A stretch of DNA of 44,312 bases from assembly GCF_003857015.1 (NCBI RefSeq), contig NZ_QGGF01000292.1, positions 1-44,312 of the forward strand, written 5' to 3'. The notes beneath the pieces are model-generated. The model worked only from the letters and a program-made list of their open reading frames with translations. It was not told the origin of the DNA and made no database searches. The stretch comes from Micromonospora globispora (GTDB taxonomy: Bacteria > Actinomycetota > Actinomycetes > Mycobacteriales > Micromonosporaceae). How positions within the stretch are numbered: position 1 is the stretch's first letter; the number at the start of each line of letters is the position of its first letter. The position numbers were made by a program, and so were the translations under genes. Shown here piece by piece: positions 1-7,521 of this stretch.

Positions 1-74
1 TCCCGACGGGCCTCGACCGCCAACCGGGTCGCACGCTCACGCAGCTCATCGTTGTACTTCTTCGGTGCGGGCAT
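1..74 (-). CDS. IS3-family transposase OrfA, N-terminal fragment
   Basis: Reading leftwards from an ATG at 74-72, the reverse strand encodes MPAPKKYNDELRERATRLAV and continues off the window edge. This is the usual start of the IS3-family OrfA helix-turn-helix protein, which binds the element ends and is normally fused to OrfB by programmed frameshifting. A strong ribosome binding site (GGGAGGAA, reverse strand of about 83-90) precedes the ATG. Only about 24 residues are visible, so intactness cannot be judged. The family call rests on the N-terminal pattern of charged residues and the NDELRERA motif. Confidence 0.75.
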   Translation of the reverse strand, partial: MPAPKKYNDELRERATRLAVEARR

Positions 75-126
75 CGCTGGTGTTCCTCCCAGGTTTCGAT
101 GTCTCCATCAAACCCGGTGCGGAACA
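1..126. mobile_element. Edge of an IS3-family insertion sequence
   Basis: The reverse-strand OrfA start and its leader occupy this segment. The boundary is set near 126 because the plus strand ends there in CA, as IS3-type ends do, and an unrelated transposase frame resumes at once. The other end lies outside the window, so target duplication and inverted repeats cannot be compared. The exact boundary is inferred to within about 10 bases. Confidence 0.55.
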
Positions 127-517
127 CTTTGACCTGGAACACACGTTCCGACTGTTCAAACAAACCCTCGGCTGGGCCCGACCGAAACTGCGTACTCCCG
201 ACGCCGCCGACCGCTGGACCTGGCTGATCATCGCCACCCACACCCAGCTCCGCCTCGCCCGACCCCTCGCCGCGGATCTACGCCGGCCCTGGGAACGCCC
301 CACCGCACCCGGCCGGCTCACCCCCGCCCGGGTCCGTCGAGGGTTTCGAAACCTCCGCGCGAAGACCGCCCTGCCCGCCGCTGCGCCGAAACCCACACGA
401 CCAGGTCCCGGACGCCCACCCGGATCCACCAACCACAGACCAGCACCCCGCCACGACGTCGGCAAAACCGCCAAACGCGACCTGAGCATCAACGCACGTA
501 AACGACGCACGGGTTAA
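127..517 (+). pseudogene. C-terminal remnant of a DDE transposase (IS701-like)
   Basis: The frame reads FDLEHTFRLFKQTLGW, then PKLRTPDAADRWTWL, then a basic proline-rich tail to a TAA at 515-517. The FxxEHxFRxxKQ block holds the last acidic residue of a DDE transposase active site, and the following segment is typical of the IS701-like actinobacterial transposases. About 130 residues remain; the N-terminal two thirds, with the first acidic residues, are missing. The frame begins abruptly at the IS3 edge, so the IS3 element probably inserted into or replaced the 5' part. It cannot encode an active enzyme. Confidence 0.7.
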
Positions 518-609
518 AGAACAAGCTGAGGATCATGTCGGGCATCAGGTGGGACGTGAGCGTCAAGCATGTCCCGTGACAGGACACAGGCCGGCTGCCG
601 GCTGCCGGC

Positions 610-638
610 TGTCGGGCTCCACTTGATGCGTTTCGGAT
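610..638. repeat. Left copy of a diverged inverted repeat around the ltrA-like gene
   Basis: The reverse complement of this 29-base segment matches 2037-2065 at 24 of 29 positions. Both copies adjoin tandem CCGGCTG-type units (three at 590-610; about two after 2065). The two copies bracket the frameshifted membrane gene. They could be ends of a decayed mobile unit or copies of a dispersed intergenic repeat. The rest of the gap 518-765 holds no gene I can support. Confidence 0.4.
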
Positions 639-765
639 CGATGTCACATGATCCGTGACCATGCCGGCTAAACGATCTTGAGGGAGAGCTCGGGACTTGG
701 CCATATAAGCGAAAGAGGACGGATACGCTAATACCTACCCAAGATCGGTAGGAGCAGGCGGTCCG

Positions 766-1964
766 GTGACGACGAGTGGCACAAACGGACTGCTTCGCAA
801 GCTCGAGGACGTCGCGCGAGCGTCGTTCCTGGAGCTGTTCTTCGATGTGGTGTTCGTCTTCGCGCTCCGCGCGCTCGCCCAGCAGCTACTCAATAACCTG
901 ACCTGGTCCGGCGCGTTCCAGGCACTGGTGCTGCTGCTGGCCATCGGATGGGTGTGGTCCCTCACCGCGCGGGTGACCGAACAGTTGAACCCGCGGCGGC
1001 CGCCGGTACAACTGCTGGTCCTCGCCACCATGGTGGGTGCCCTGGTGCTCTCCGCGGCGGTCCCCGAAGCGTTCGGCAAGACCGGCCTGATCTTCGCGGT
1101 CACCTACCTTGCCATCCAGATCGGCCGCAGCCTGGTCCTCGTGCTCCTGTTGCGGGGCCAGGAGCTGCAACATATTGCTCGAAGGGGGCGATCTGGCACG
1201 CCGCCACCGCGGTGCCCTGGCTGGCCGGGGCGGTCGCCTCAGGCACAGCACGTACGGCGCTGTGGACACTCGCGGTTGTCCTCATCTACACCGCACGACG
1301 GTTCAGCTACCCCCTGCCAGGACTCAGGCGCCTGGCCGGTGGGGACTTGCCGCCCAGCGGCGAGTACCTGGCCGACCGCCACCGGGCACTGTTCGTCATC
1401 GCCCTCGGCGAAGTAATCCTGGCCATCGGATCGAGCCTCACCGGTCGCGGCTTTGCCACCGAACAGACCGTGGCGTTCGTGGTGACATTCGCCGGCACGG
1501 CATTGATCTGGCGGATCTACATCTACCGCGCCGGAGAAGACATCGGGCCGGCCATCCAGGCCTCCGCCAACCCTGACCGGCTCGGCACCCTGGTGTCCTA
1601 CGCACACCTGGTCATGATCGCCGGCCTCGTCGTCACCTCGGTCGGCGCCCAACTGGTCATCGACGACCCGTTCGGCCATCCACGCGCGACCACGACCGTC
1701 ACCATCCTCGGCGGCACCGCGCTGTTCCTCGCCGGTCGGGCCCTTCTGCGGTACCTGGTGTACAGCCGCCTCTTCGGAACCCATCTCATCGGGCTGATCG
1801 CGCTCGCCTGCCTCCTGCCGCCGATGCTGCTCCTGCCACCGCTCGTCAACGCCTTCGCTACCGGCACAGTCCTCACCGGCATCGTCATCGCCGACAACAT
1901 TCGTGTACGACGGCACGCCGCACCGATCTCCCCACCCGGTCCCCACCGCCCCAGCAACACGTGA
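766..1964 (+). pseudogene. LtrA-type (low temperature requirement A) membrane protein, frameshifted
   Basis: Two overlapping frames together encode one protein of about 399 residues, the usual length for the LtrA family. The first (from a GTG at 766, with GGTAGGAG upstream) gives SFLELFFDVVFVFAL, the family's N-terminal signature, and several membrane helices. The second begins about IWHAATAVPWLAGAV and continues with ALGEVILAIGSSLTG and further helices to a TGA at 1962-1964. The frames meet at a run of five G at 1184-1188; one extra G there would restore a single frame. Either the gene is a recent pseudogene or a base was lost in sequencing. LtrA proteins are polytopic membrane proteins of unclear function. 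Confidence 0.75.
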
Positions 1965-2036
1965 CCAGGACCGCCGAGCGGCACTCTCTCCGTCAACGTC
2001 ACGATCGGCGGGAGCGTCGCGCATCGTGTGGAGCCA

Positions 2037-2065
2037 ATCCGTAACGCGTCAAGCGGAGTACGACA
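2037..2065. repeat. Right copy of a diverged inverted repeat
   Basis: This segment is inverted relative to 610-638 (24 of 29 matches) and runs into CTGCCGGCTGCCGG. It lies 72 bases after the stop of the frameshifted LtrA-type gene. Confidence 0.4.
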
Positions 2066-2458
2066 CTGCCGGCTGCCGGCGATGTGGTTCAAACTTTCTG
2101 TACGTCTTCAAGGCGGCCCTGAACGGGCCGCACGCGCCGCCGCCTGGGCGCGCGCCGGCCGCTGCCGCTGTCGCTCTGCAGCCGTCACGCCTGACGCCCG
2201 GCGGCTGGCGCGAAGAGCGGGAGAGCCCGGAGTGCCGCCGCAGAACAACAGTGCGTTGACGGGTGAGGTGGTGGGCCGGCAGCCGGCCGGGCCGCGCGGC
2301 CAAGAGCCCGCGCGGCGTAGGGAAGCGCACGCCCGGCCGCGTCGGCGAGCTGGCGGCGGTCGTGGGGTAGCGGCTACTGCGCCTCCGGCGGGGGCGCTCC
2401 GGCTCCAGGATGGCCGGGGCTCCGTCGGCGGGTCACGGTCCGTGGGTGGTTGCGGTAG

Positions 2459-2607
2459 GCCATCCCGCCTGCCATCGACCCGGGCGAGCCGAGCAGACCA
2501 CCGCCCGACCCGCCAGCGTCCGTACGAGCCGTCAAGGTCCGCTTGACGTGGCGGGCCGGGCGGTGGCCCGCTCCCCAGGAGGGCGGGTCGACGGCAGCCG
2601 GGATGGC
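2459..2607. repeat. Long imperfect inverted repeat with a perfect apical hairpin
   Basis: The left arm (2459-2515) pairs with the right arm (2549-2607). The outer parts (GCCATCCCG, then TCGACCCG) and the inner parts (CCACCGCCCG, CCCGCCA) match closely, and a block of about 15 bases in mid-arm does not. At the tip, GTCAAG-GTCCG-CTTGAC (2531-2547) forms a perfect 6-bp stem. The whole could fold as a cruciform or an RNA hairpin of about 150 bases. No open frame uses it. It may be a small non-autonomous element or a structured leader; its ends lack an obvious target duplication. Confidence 0.6.
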
Positions 2608-2761
2608 GGACAGTCGGCTGGCGCATCTCAGGGACCTGCCGAAGAAAGTGCGTACGTGTGTGCCACCAGGTGGGTGTGCTTTCGTGCGTTACGAGCCGTG
2701 ATACGGGTTTCACCCGGTTAAGGTAGTGGCGCGGTCGATGAGGTGAGATGGGGAGGGCTGG

Positions 2762-4600
2762 GTGGACTCGTACCCTGCGGTGGAGGCCCACGGCCTGATC
2801 GGTGATCTGCAGACCGCGGCGCTGGTGGCGATGGACGGGACGCTGGACTGGTTCTGCGCCCCACGCTTCGATTCGCCGAGCGTGTTCGGCGGCCTGCTCG
2901 ATCGACACAAGGGTGGGTACTTCAAGGTCTCGCCGGAGGGCGTCGACTACACGAGTAAGCAGTTGTACCTGCCCGGCACGCCGATCTTGATCACCCGCTT
3001 TCTCAGCGCGGACGGCGTAGGTGAGCTGGTGGATTTCATGCCCATCGCGGGGGATCAGCCTACCGACCGCCACCGCCTGGTGCGGATGCTGCGGATGGTC
3101 CGAGGCACGATGCGGTTCCGGATCGACTGCCAACCCCGCTTCAACTACGGGCGGGATCCGCACGAGGTCGACACCTACCCCGAGGGGTACGTTTTCCGCA
3201 GCCCTGCGCTCTCCCTTGCCGCGAGCCTCGTTCATTACCCCGAAACCCGGCCGCTCGAGCAAGGAGTCCTGCGTAAGGAGGGCGGCATGTGGACCGTCAC
3301 CACGCTGGGCGAGGGCGAGGCCGGGGCTGTGGTCCTGGAAACCGGAGTGTCGCCTGACCGGCCACGCACTTACACCCCCTGCGAGGTGCAGGAGCTGCTG
3401 GAGCAGACCCGTGACTTCTGGCGGCGTTGGCTGGCCCGCTCCCGCTACACCGGCCGGTGGCGGGAATCGGTCCATCGGTCCGCGATCACGCTCAAACTCA
3501 TGACGTACGCACCGACCGGCGCGCTGGTCGCCGCCCCCACCGCCGGGCTGCCGGAGCAGATCGGCGGCCAGCGCAACTGGGACTACCGCTACACCTGGAT
3601 CCGCGACTCGTCAATCTCCGTACACGCCCTGCTCGCCCTGGGCTTCACCGACGAAGCGTGGCAGTACATGCACTGGCTGGACGACCGGGTCCGGGAGGCC
3701 AGGGAACGGGAGGTGCCGCTGCAGTGCGTGTACCGCGTCGACGGCTCACCCGATCTCAGCGAGGAGACGCTCGACCACCTCGAGGGTTACCGCGGATCAG
3801 CACCCGTGCGCATTGGCAACGGCGCCGCGAACCAGCTGCAACTCGACATCTACGGCGAGGTACTCAACGCCCTTCACGAGGCCGACTGTCACGGTCTGCA
3901 GGGCACCCACGAGGGGTGGCTGAACACGGCAGGAACGATGGACTGGCTGTGCGACAACTGGGACCAGCCCGAAGACGGGATCTGGGAAACCCGCAGCGGC
4001 CCGCAGGACTTCACCTACGGGCGCCTGATGTCCTGGGTCGGCCTCGACCGAGCTGTCCGCCTCGCGCACCGACGCGGACGACCAGCCGACACGAGCCGGT
4101 GGGTGGGTACCCGGAACCAGATCTACGACCAGATCATGGCCCGTGGCTTCCACCCCGGACGCCGTGCCTTCGTGCAGCACTACACGACCGACGTCCTCGA
4201 CGCGTCACTGCTCGCCATGCCCTACGTCGGATTCGTGTCGCCAACCGACCCGATGTGGCGGTCAACACTGCGGGCCATGGACGCAGAATTGGTCTCCGAC
4301 AGCCTGGTCTACCGGTACGACCCGAGCGCCTCACCCGACGGCCTGCCCGGCCAGGAGAGCACCTTCACCATGTGCACCTTCTGGTACGTCCGGGCCCTCG
4401 CGCAGTCCGGACGGCTCGAAGACGCCAGGCTGACCTTCGAGAAGATGCTCACCTACAGCACCCCCCTCGGCCTCTACTCAGAGGAAATCGCGCCCACCGG
4501 CGAGCAGACCGGCAACTTCCCGCAGGCGTTCAGCCACCTCGCACTGATCAGCGCGGCCGTGGAACTCGACCGACTACTCGACCCCGGAGCCCGACTCTAG
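2762..4600 (+). CDS. Glycoside hydrolase family 15 protein (glucoamylase/trehalase-like)
   Basis: The 612-residue product is full length for bacterial GH15. The N-terminal beta-sandwich part begins YPAVEAHGLIGDLQTAALV and contains DGTLDWFCAPRFDSPSVF; the catalytic alpha/alpha barrel follows, with NWDYRYTWIRDSS, GNGAANQLQLDIYGEVL, and the C-terminal [20 protein letters not shown] motif. Such enzymes act on alpha-glucans or, in actinobacteria, on trehalose; which substrate applies here cannot be told. There is no signal peptide, so it is likely cytoplasmic. The GTG start has GGGAGG at about 2750. The last 56 codons (from 4430) recur at 5481, showing that this locus was rearranged. Confidence 0.9.
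   Translation: MDSYPAVEAHGLIGDLQTAALVAMDGTLDWFCAPRFDSPSVFGGLLDRHKGGYFKVSPEGVDYTSKQLYLPGTPILITRFLSADGVGELVDFMPIAGDQPTDRHRLVRMLRMVRGTMRFRIDCQPRFNYGRDPHEVDTYPEGYVFRSPALSLAASLVHYPETRPLEQGVLRKEGGMWTVTTLGEGEAGAVVLETGVSPDRPRTYTPCEVQELLEQTRDFWRRWLARSRYTGRWRESVHRSAITLKLMTYAPTGALVAAPTAGLPEQIGGQRNWDYRYTWIRDSSISVHALLALGFTDEAWQYMHWLDDRVREAREREVPLQCVYRVDGSPDLSEETLDHLEGYRGSAPVRIGNGAANQLQLDIYGEVLNALHEADCHGLQGTHEGWLNTAGTMDWLCDNWDQPEDGIWETRSGPQDFTYGRLMSWVGLDRAVRLAHRRGRPADTSRWVGTRNQIYDQIMARGFHPGRRAFVQHYTTDVLDASLLAMPYVGFVSPTDPMWRSTLRAMDAELVSDSLVYRYDPSASPDGLPGQESTFTMCTFWYVRALAQSGRLEDARLTFEKMLTYSTPLGLYSEEIAPTGEQTGNFPQAFSHLALISAAVELDRLLDPGARL
4427..4460. repeat. 34-bp perfect direct repeat (second copy 5478-5511)
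   Basis: A 34-base block starting AGGCTGACCTTCGAGAAG is identical at 4427-4460 and 5478-5511, 1051 bases apart. Beyond it the two copies stay homologous but diverged to the stop codon of the GH15 frame. The second copy starts exactly where the reverse-strand dehydrogenase fragment ends, which places a recombination breakpoint at its left edge. Confidence 0.85.
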
Positions 4601-4684
4601 GCTTGCTGACAAGCTCGTGCCCGACCCGTGCCCTGGAAGGCTTCTTGCGGGCTTCGGTCGCCATCCAGGGTGGCGGCCAGGGTC

Positions 4685-5165
4685 TGTCAATGAAGACGCG
4701 GTGCGAGACGATCAGCACTGCGCCCTGCTGGGCGGCTTCGTGGGCGCGCGATACGGCTTCCATCGCGCGTTGTCGTAGCGCGGTCAGGCTCTCCCCACCG
4801 GGTAAAGCCGAATCCGGATCACGAAGGCGCTCGCTGCGCCACGCTTGGTACTCGCTCGGGTAGTCGTCGGGGCTCAGGCCGAGTACGCAGTCGGGGGAGC
4901 GCCACTCGGCGTAGAGCGGATCCGGCGGTGCGATCGGTGCTCCAAGGATCTCGGACAGGATGCGGGCACTCATCGTTGCCCGTGGGAGCGGGCTGGTGAG
5001 GATCACATCCGGCTTGGTGCTCAGGTGGAGCAGCCGGCGGGCTGTGTTGACGACTTCGGTGATCCCTCGCGTCGTCAGCGGCGTACCGGGTCGGGCGTGG
5101 GCGTGGGGGCGGCAGAGCCCGTCGAGGCAGGTGCCGTGGCGCATCCAGAGAACCTGGTCCCTCAC
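4685..5165 (-). pseudogene. Histidine phosphatase (phosphoglycerate mutase-like), 3'-truncated
   Basis: From a GTG at 5165 the frame gives VLWMRHG, with the catalytic RHG histidine, then [24 protein letters not shown] (second phosphate-pocket arginine), YAEW and finally LIVSHRVFI with the second SH histidine. Family likeness stops at about 4685; the frame then runs through unrelated sequence to a stop at 4548-4550, inside the GH15 gene. The core active-site residues survive but the C-terminus is lost. The start overlaps the stop of the dehydrogenase fragment (GTGA at 5165-5162), showing that the two were once a translationally coupled pair. The substrate is unknown. Confidence 0.7.
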
Positions 5166-5484
5166 GACAGGTGCCAGCCGCCGTCGACGTTGAGCGCCTG
5201 TCCGGTGATGAACCCGGCTGCGGGGGAGAGTAGGAAGGCGACGGCGGCGGCCACATCGGCGGGCTGGCCACGACGCTTGATGCACTGCCGGTCGAGTTGG
5301 CGTCGCACCATTGCGGCGTGGTCGTTGACGACGGTGTGCTCGGCGGGGACTTCGATCGAGCCTGGGCGAACCGTGTTGATGGTGATGTTGTTCGGGCCGA
5401 GTTCACGGGCCAGACCCCGGACGAGGCCTTCGAACCCGTTCTTCGCCGCGATGTACCCGGTCAGATCGACGCGGCCGAGGCTGA
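5162..5484 (-). pseudogene. Short-chain dehydrogenase/reductase, 5'-truncated
   Basis: The fragment reads [40 protein letters not shown], then [20 protein letters not shown] to a TGA at 5164-5162. It has the YxxxK catalytic pair (YIAAK) and the C-terminal GQxLxVDGG motif of classical SDR enzymes. The N-terminal Rossmann fold with its TGxxxGIG nucleotide motif and the catalytic serine are missing: the frame runs backwards into the duplicated GH15 end at about 5484. It cannot bind NAD(P) and is a pseudogene. It was the upstream partner of the phosphatase fragment. Confidence 0.8.
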
Positions 5485-5645
5485 CCTTCGAGAAGATGCT
5501 CACCTACAGCAGCCAACTCGGCCTGTACTCGGAGGAGATCGCGCCGAGCGGGGAGCAGACCGGCAACTTCCCGCAGGCGTTCAGCCACCTCTCCCTCATC
5601 AGCACGGCGGTGAACCTGGACCGGCTACTGGACGCCCGCTCCTGA
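5478..5645 (+). pseudogene. Duplicated 3' end of a GH15 gene
   Basis: This 54-codon fragment reads [20 protein letters not shown], then [20 protein letters not shown], and ends DRLLDARS with a TGA at 5643-5645. It is homologous, with several substitutions, to the last 56 codons of the GH15 gene ending at 4600. The divergence shows that it is not a fresh duplicate: it is either the original end of the local gene or the end of a second paralog. It has no start and no 5' part. Confidence 0.85.
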
Positions 5646-5784
5646 CCGAACCGACCTCTGCGCAACGTGGCGGGTCAGGGTGGCTTCGCCGTGCCTTGCG
5701 GTCTTTGAGTGGTTGCGGTTGGCGGGCCACACCCCTGACCTGGGCACCTCCCCGCGTTGCGAGGGCGGAACCGCGCTGCCTGCC

Positions 5785-5864
5785 CAAGATCCGCGCAGTT
5801 TCCCCGAAGTTGGTGCCTGAACGCGTTCGGAGGGGCCTGTTTCCCTGAAGTTGTGCGGATCTTG
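5785..5864. repeat. Inverted pair of CAAGATCCGC-type intergenic repeat units
   Basis: CAAGATCCGC at 5785-5794 faces its exact complement GCGGATCTTG at 5855-5864. Next to each lies a related GTTTCCC[C/T]GAAGTTG block in direct orientation. From memory, repeats of this kind occur in many intergenic regions of Micromonospora-type genomes; a genome search would be needed to confirm that here. A role as an RNA hairpin or REP-like element is possible. Confidence 0.5.
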
Positions 5865-5990
5865 CCGTGCTGGCCCCGGTCATCCCGGCTGCGACGTCTG
5901 GGTAGTCGGCTGAGTCGTGTGGAGGCCGGTGTCCGGTTTGAGGGTGTGACCGGCGGCATCCCCTGGCCGGAATCGTGGCGGGGGTGGGGG

Positions 5991-6091
5991 CGTTACACAT
6001 CCCCGACGGCCGAGGTAGCAGCCCCGCCCCCGCGGGATCCTGCCGGATGGGTCTGGCCCGGAATGATGGCCGGCCGGTGGTCGTTACACAT
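5991..6091. repeat. 10-bp direct repeat CGTTACACAT, 91 bases apart
   Basis: CGTTACACAT occurs at 5991-6000 and 6082-6091 in the leader of the secreted lysozyme-like gene. Such AT-richer words stand out in this GC-rich leader. They may be regulator sites or part of two promoters; neither can be decided from sequence. Confidence 0.35.
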
Positions 6092-6242
6092 GGTCCCGGC
6101 GCCGCGAGCAGGCCCCCCGGCCCCGCGGTCGACCCGGATGAAGACTTTCCCCCCTTTTTGCTTTCTTGGGCGCCTGACGGTGCTTGCGCGCGGCCCTGAC
6201 CCCCGTCGGGCGTGCGCCGACCCCCGAATGGAGCTTTCCCCC

Positions 6243-6836
6243 ATGAACACGATCTTCCGTAAGAGCGTTCTTGGTGTTGCTGGTCTCGCGTTCGCCGGTG
6301 GTGTGTTCGCCGGTCCGCTGACCGCCCACGCCGCCACCCCGGTCGACGCCACGCCCGCCGCCGTGGCCGTGCAGGCCGACAAGCCGGCCGTGGACACCAG
6401 CAAGCTGATGCCGCATGGTGTGCAGGGCGCGCAGTCGCGTATCACCCTCAACGACGAGCAGACGGCGAATACGAAGGCGATCATCGCGGCGACGAAGAAG
6501 GCGGGTATGCCGGAGCGGGCCGCGGTCATCTCGGTCGCCACGTCGCTGCAGGAGTCGAAGCTGGAGAACCTGGGTCACCTGGGTGACCGCAACGACCACG
6601 ACTCGCTGGGCCTGTTCCAGCAGCGCCCGTCCTCGGGTTGGGGTACCCCGGAGCAGATCACCGACCCCGAGTACTCGACCATGGCCTTCCAGAAGGGTCT
6701 GAAGCAGGTCGACGGGTGGCAGGACATGCCCCTGACGCAGGCCGCGCAGACGGTGCAGGTGTCGGCCTACCCGGACGCCTACGCCCAGTGGGAGCAGCAG
6801 GCCGCTGACCTGGTCGCCCAGCACTGGAACAGCTGA
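6243..6836 (+). CDS. Secreted lysozyme-like (transglycosylase-type) protein
   Basis: The 197-residue product opens with a signal peptide: MNTIFRKS, a hydrophobic stretch, and a probable cleavage after AHA near residue 30. The mature part has a lysozyme-fold block, with AAVISVATSLQESKLENLGH (likely catalytic Glu in QESKL), then DSLGLFQQRPSSGWGTPEQI and a C-terminal AYPDAYAQWE. Similar actinobacterial proteins are annotated as cell-wall hydrolases, or loosely as heavy metal transporters; a role in peptidoglycan turnover is inferred. ATG 6243 is chosen because GGAG lies 9 bases upstream and the signal peptide starts there. A 14-bp terminator hairpin follows. Confidence 0.8.
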   Translation: MNTIFRKSVLGVAGLAFAGGVFAGPLTAHAATPVDATPAAVAVQADKPAVDTSKLMPHGVQGAQSRITLNDEQTANTKAIIAATKKAGMPERAAVISVATSLQESKLENLGHLGDRNDHDSLGLFQQRPSSGWGTPEQITDPEYSTMAFQKGLKQVDGWQDMPLTQAAQTVQVSAYPDAYAQWEQQAADLVAQHWNS

Positions 6837-6862
6837 CCCAACCGAACACCGTGAACCGACCA

Positions 6863-6894
6863 CTGGCCGGCACCCCACCAGGGGTGCCGGCCAG
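6863..6894 (+). terminator. Hairpin terminator after the lysozyme-like gene
   Basis: CTGGCCGGCACCCC pairs perfectly with GGGGTGCCGGCCAG around a 4-base loop (ACCA). It lies 27 bases after the stop codon. It has no T-tract, as is common in actinobacteria. Confidence 0.85.
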
Positions 6895-6927
6895 CGGCGT
6901 ATCCGACACCTGGCCTTCGAAGCAAGG

Positions 6928-6942
6928 GGCGTGATCCACGCC
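6928..6942. promoter_or_regulatory. Short palindrome upstream of the EACC1-caspase operon
   Basis: GGCGTG-ATC-CACGCC is a perfect 6-3-6 palindrome 133 bases before the operon start. It could be an operator or a chance feature of GC-rich DNA. No clear -35/-10 pair was found; TAGACA near 7047 is a weak -10 candidate. Confidence 0.3.
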
Positions 6943-7074
6943 ATGGTGGAGCCCGCCCGGACCCGGTCCCGCTTCGTCGCCTGATCGGTGCCGGACGCCC
7001 CGGTCCGCGACGGATTCGGAGCGCGTGGAGCCCGTGGTGTTGAATGTAGACAGTTGTGCTGCCGGAGGTGCCCT

Positions 7075-7518
7075 GTGCCAGAACTCTCCCTGCTGATCGA
7101 GCCGCAAACGGCGCTCCCCGCCGGCCGGATCGACGAGCTCACCGCGGGGCTCGCCGATGACCTCCGTACGGTGCGGGGCCTGCGCGTCGCGCACGCTCAG
7201 TCGCCGGCCGTCGACCACGGCAAGTCGCAGCAGGCCTGGGAGCTGGGGATGCTGGTGGTGGGTGGGCTCTTCTCGGCCACCACCATGCGTGCCCTGGCCC
7301 AGATCGCGGTCGCGTACGCAGACCGGATCAAGGCCCGCTCGATCAGGCTGCGCAACGGTGACCGGGAGTTCGTCATTACCGGGGAGACCCGGCTCGACCC
7401 GCGGGTGCTCCAGGAGTTGGCGCAGTTGCTGGGCGGTCCGCATGGCGGTCCCGACGCCACCACGACTCCCGCCCTACCCGCGCCTCGGGACCGCGGGAGC
7501 GACACCACCGGCAGCTGA
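7075..7518 (+). CDS. EACC1-type effector-associated constant component
   Basis: This small protein (147 residues) begins with a strand-helix segment (PELSLLIEPQTALPAGRIDE), then a hydrophobic helix region (ELGMLVVGGLFSATTMRALA, roughly residues 55-80), then SIRLRNGDREFVITGETRLD and a helix, with a disordered PAP-rich tail. This layout (a helix bundle followed by a beta hairpin ending LDP) matches effector-associated constant component 1, which in actinobacteria sits beside caspase or trypsin-like effectors of NTP-dependent conflict systems. The GTG start at 7075 has GGAGG 6-7 bases upstream. The stop lies 3 bases before the caspase fusion gene, so the two form an operon. The likely role is an adaptor or regulator of the caspase protein. 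Confidence 0.75.
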   Translation: MPELSLLIEPQTALPAGRIDELTAGLADDLRTVRGLRVAHAQSPAVDHGKSQQAWELGMLVVGGLFSATTMRALAQIAVAYADRIKARSIRLRNGDREFVITGETRLDPRVLQELAQLLGGPHGGPDATTTPALPAPRDRGSDTTGS

Positions 7519-7521
7519 GCC

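Larger units (their letters stand above)
1965..2761. other. Gene-free stretch of about 800 bases
   Basis: No frame here has a convincing start, ribosome binding site or recognisable protein; the long frames on both strands are arginine- and proline-rich, as expected of non-coding high-GC DNA. It contains the right copy of the diverged repeat (2037-2065) and a long imperfect inverted repeat (2459-2607). The last 150 bases must hold the promoter of the GH15 gene; I could not fix its -10 and -35 boxes. Confidence 0.5.
5646..6242. other. Gene-free stretch before the lysozyme-like gene
   Basis: No supported gene lies in these roughly 600 bases. They hold a dispersed-type repeat pair (5785-5864), a direct repeat CGTTACACAT at 5991 and 6082, and the long leader of the secreted protein gene at 6243. 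I compared the leader with the ydaO/c-di-AMP riboswitch that often precedes actinobacterial cell-wall hydrolase genes and could not match its conserved core. Confidence 0.45.

Noticed and set aside
2610-2740. Possible group II intron domain V (GAGCCGTGATACGG...)
   Set aside because: The hairpin expected of domain V, with a GNRA-type loop and paired lower stem, does not form, and no intron-encoded reverse transcriptase frame is present upstream.
2108-3475. 455-residue reverse-strand open frame
   Set aside because: It runs antisense to the GH15 gene and through non-coding DNA, is arginine/proline-rich and has no recognisable domain or ribosome binding site.
5950-6242. ydaO/c-di-AMP riboswitch before the secreted hydrolase gene
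   Set aside because: The conserved core blocks of the riboswitch could not be found; only the location is suggestive.
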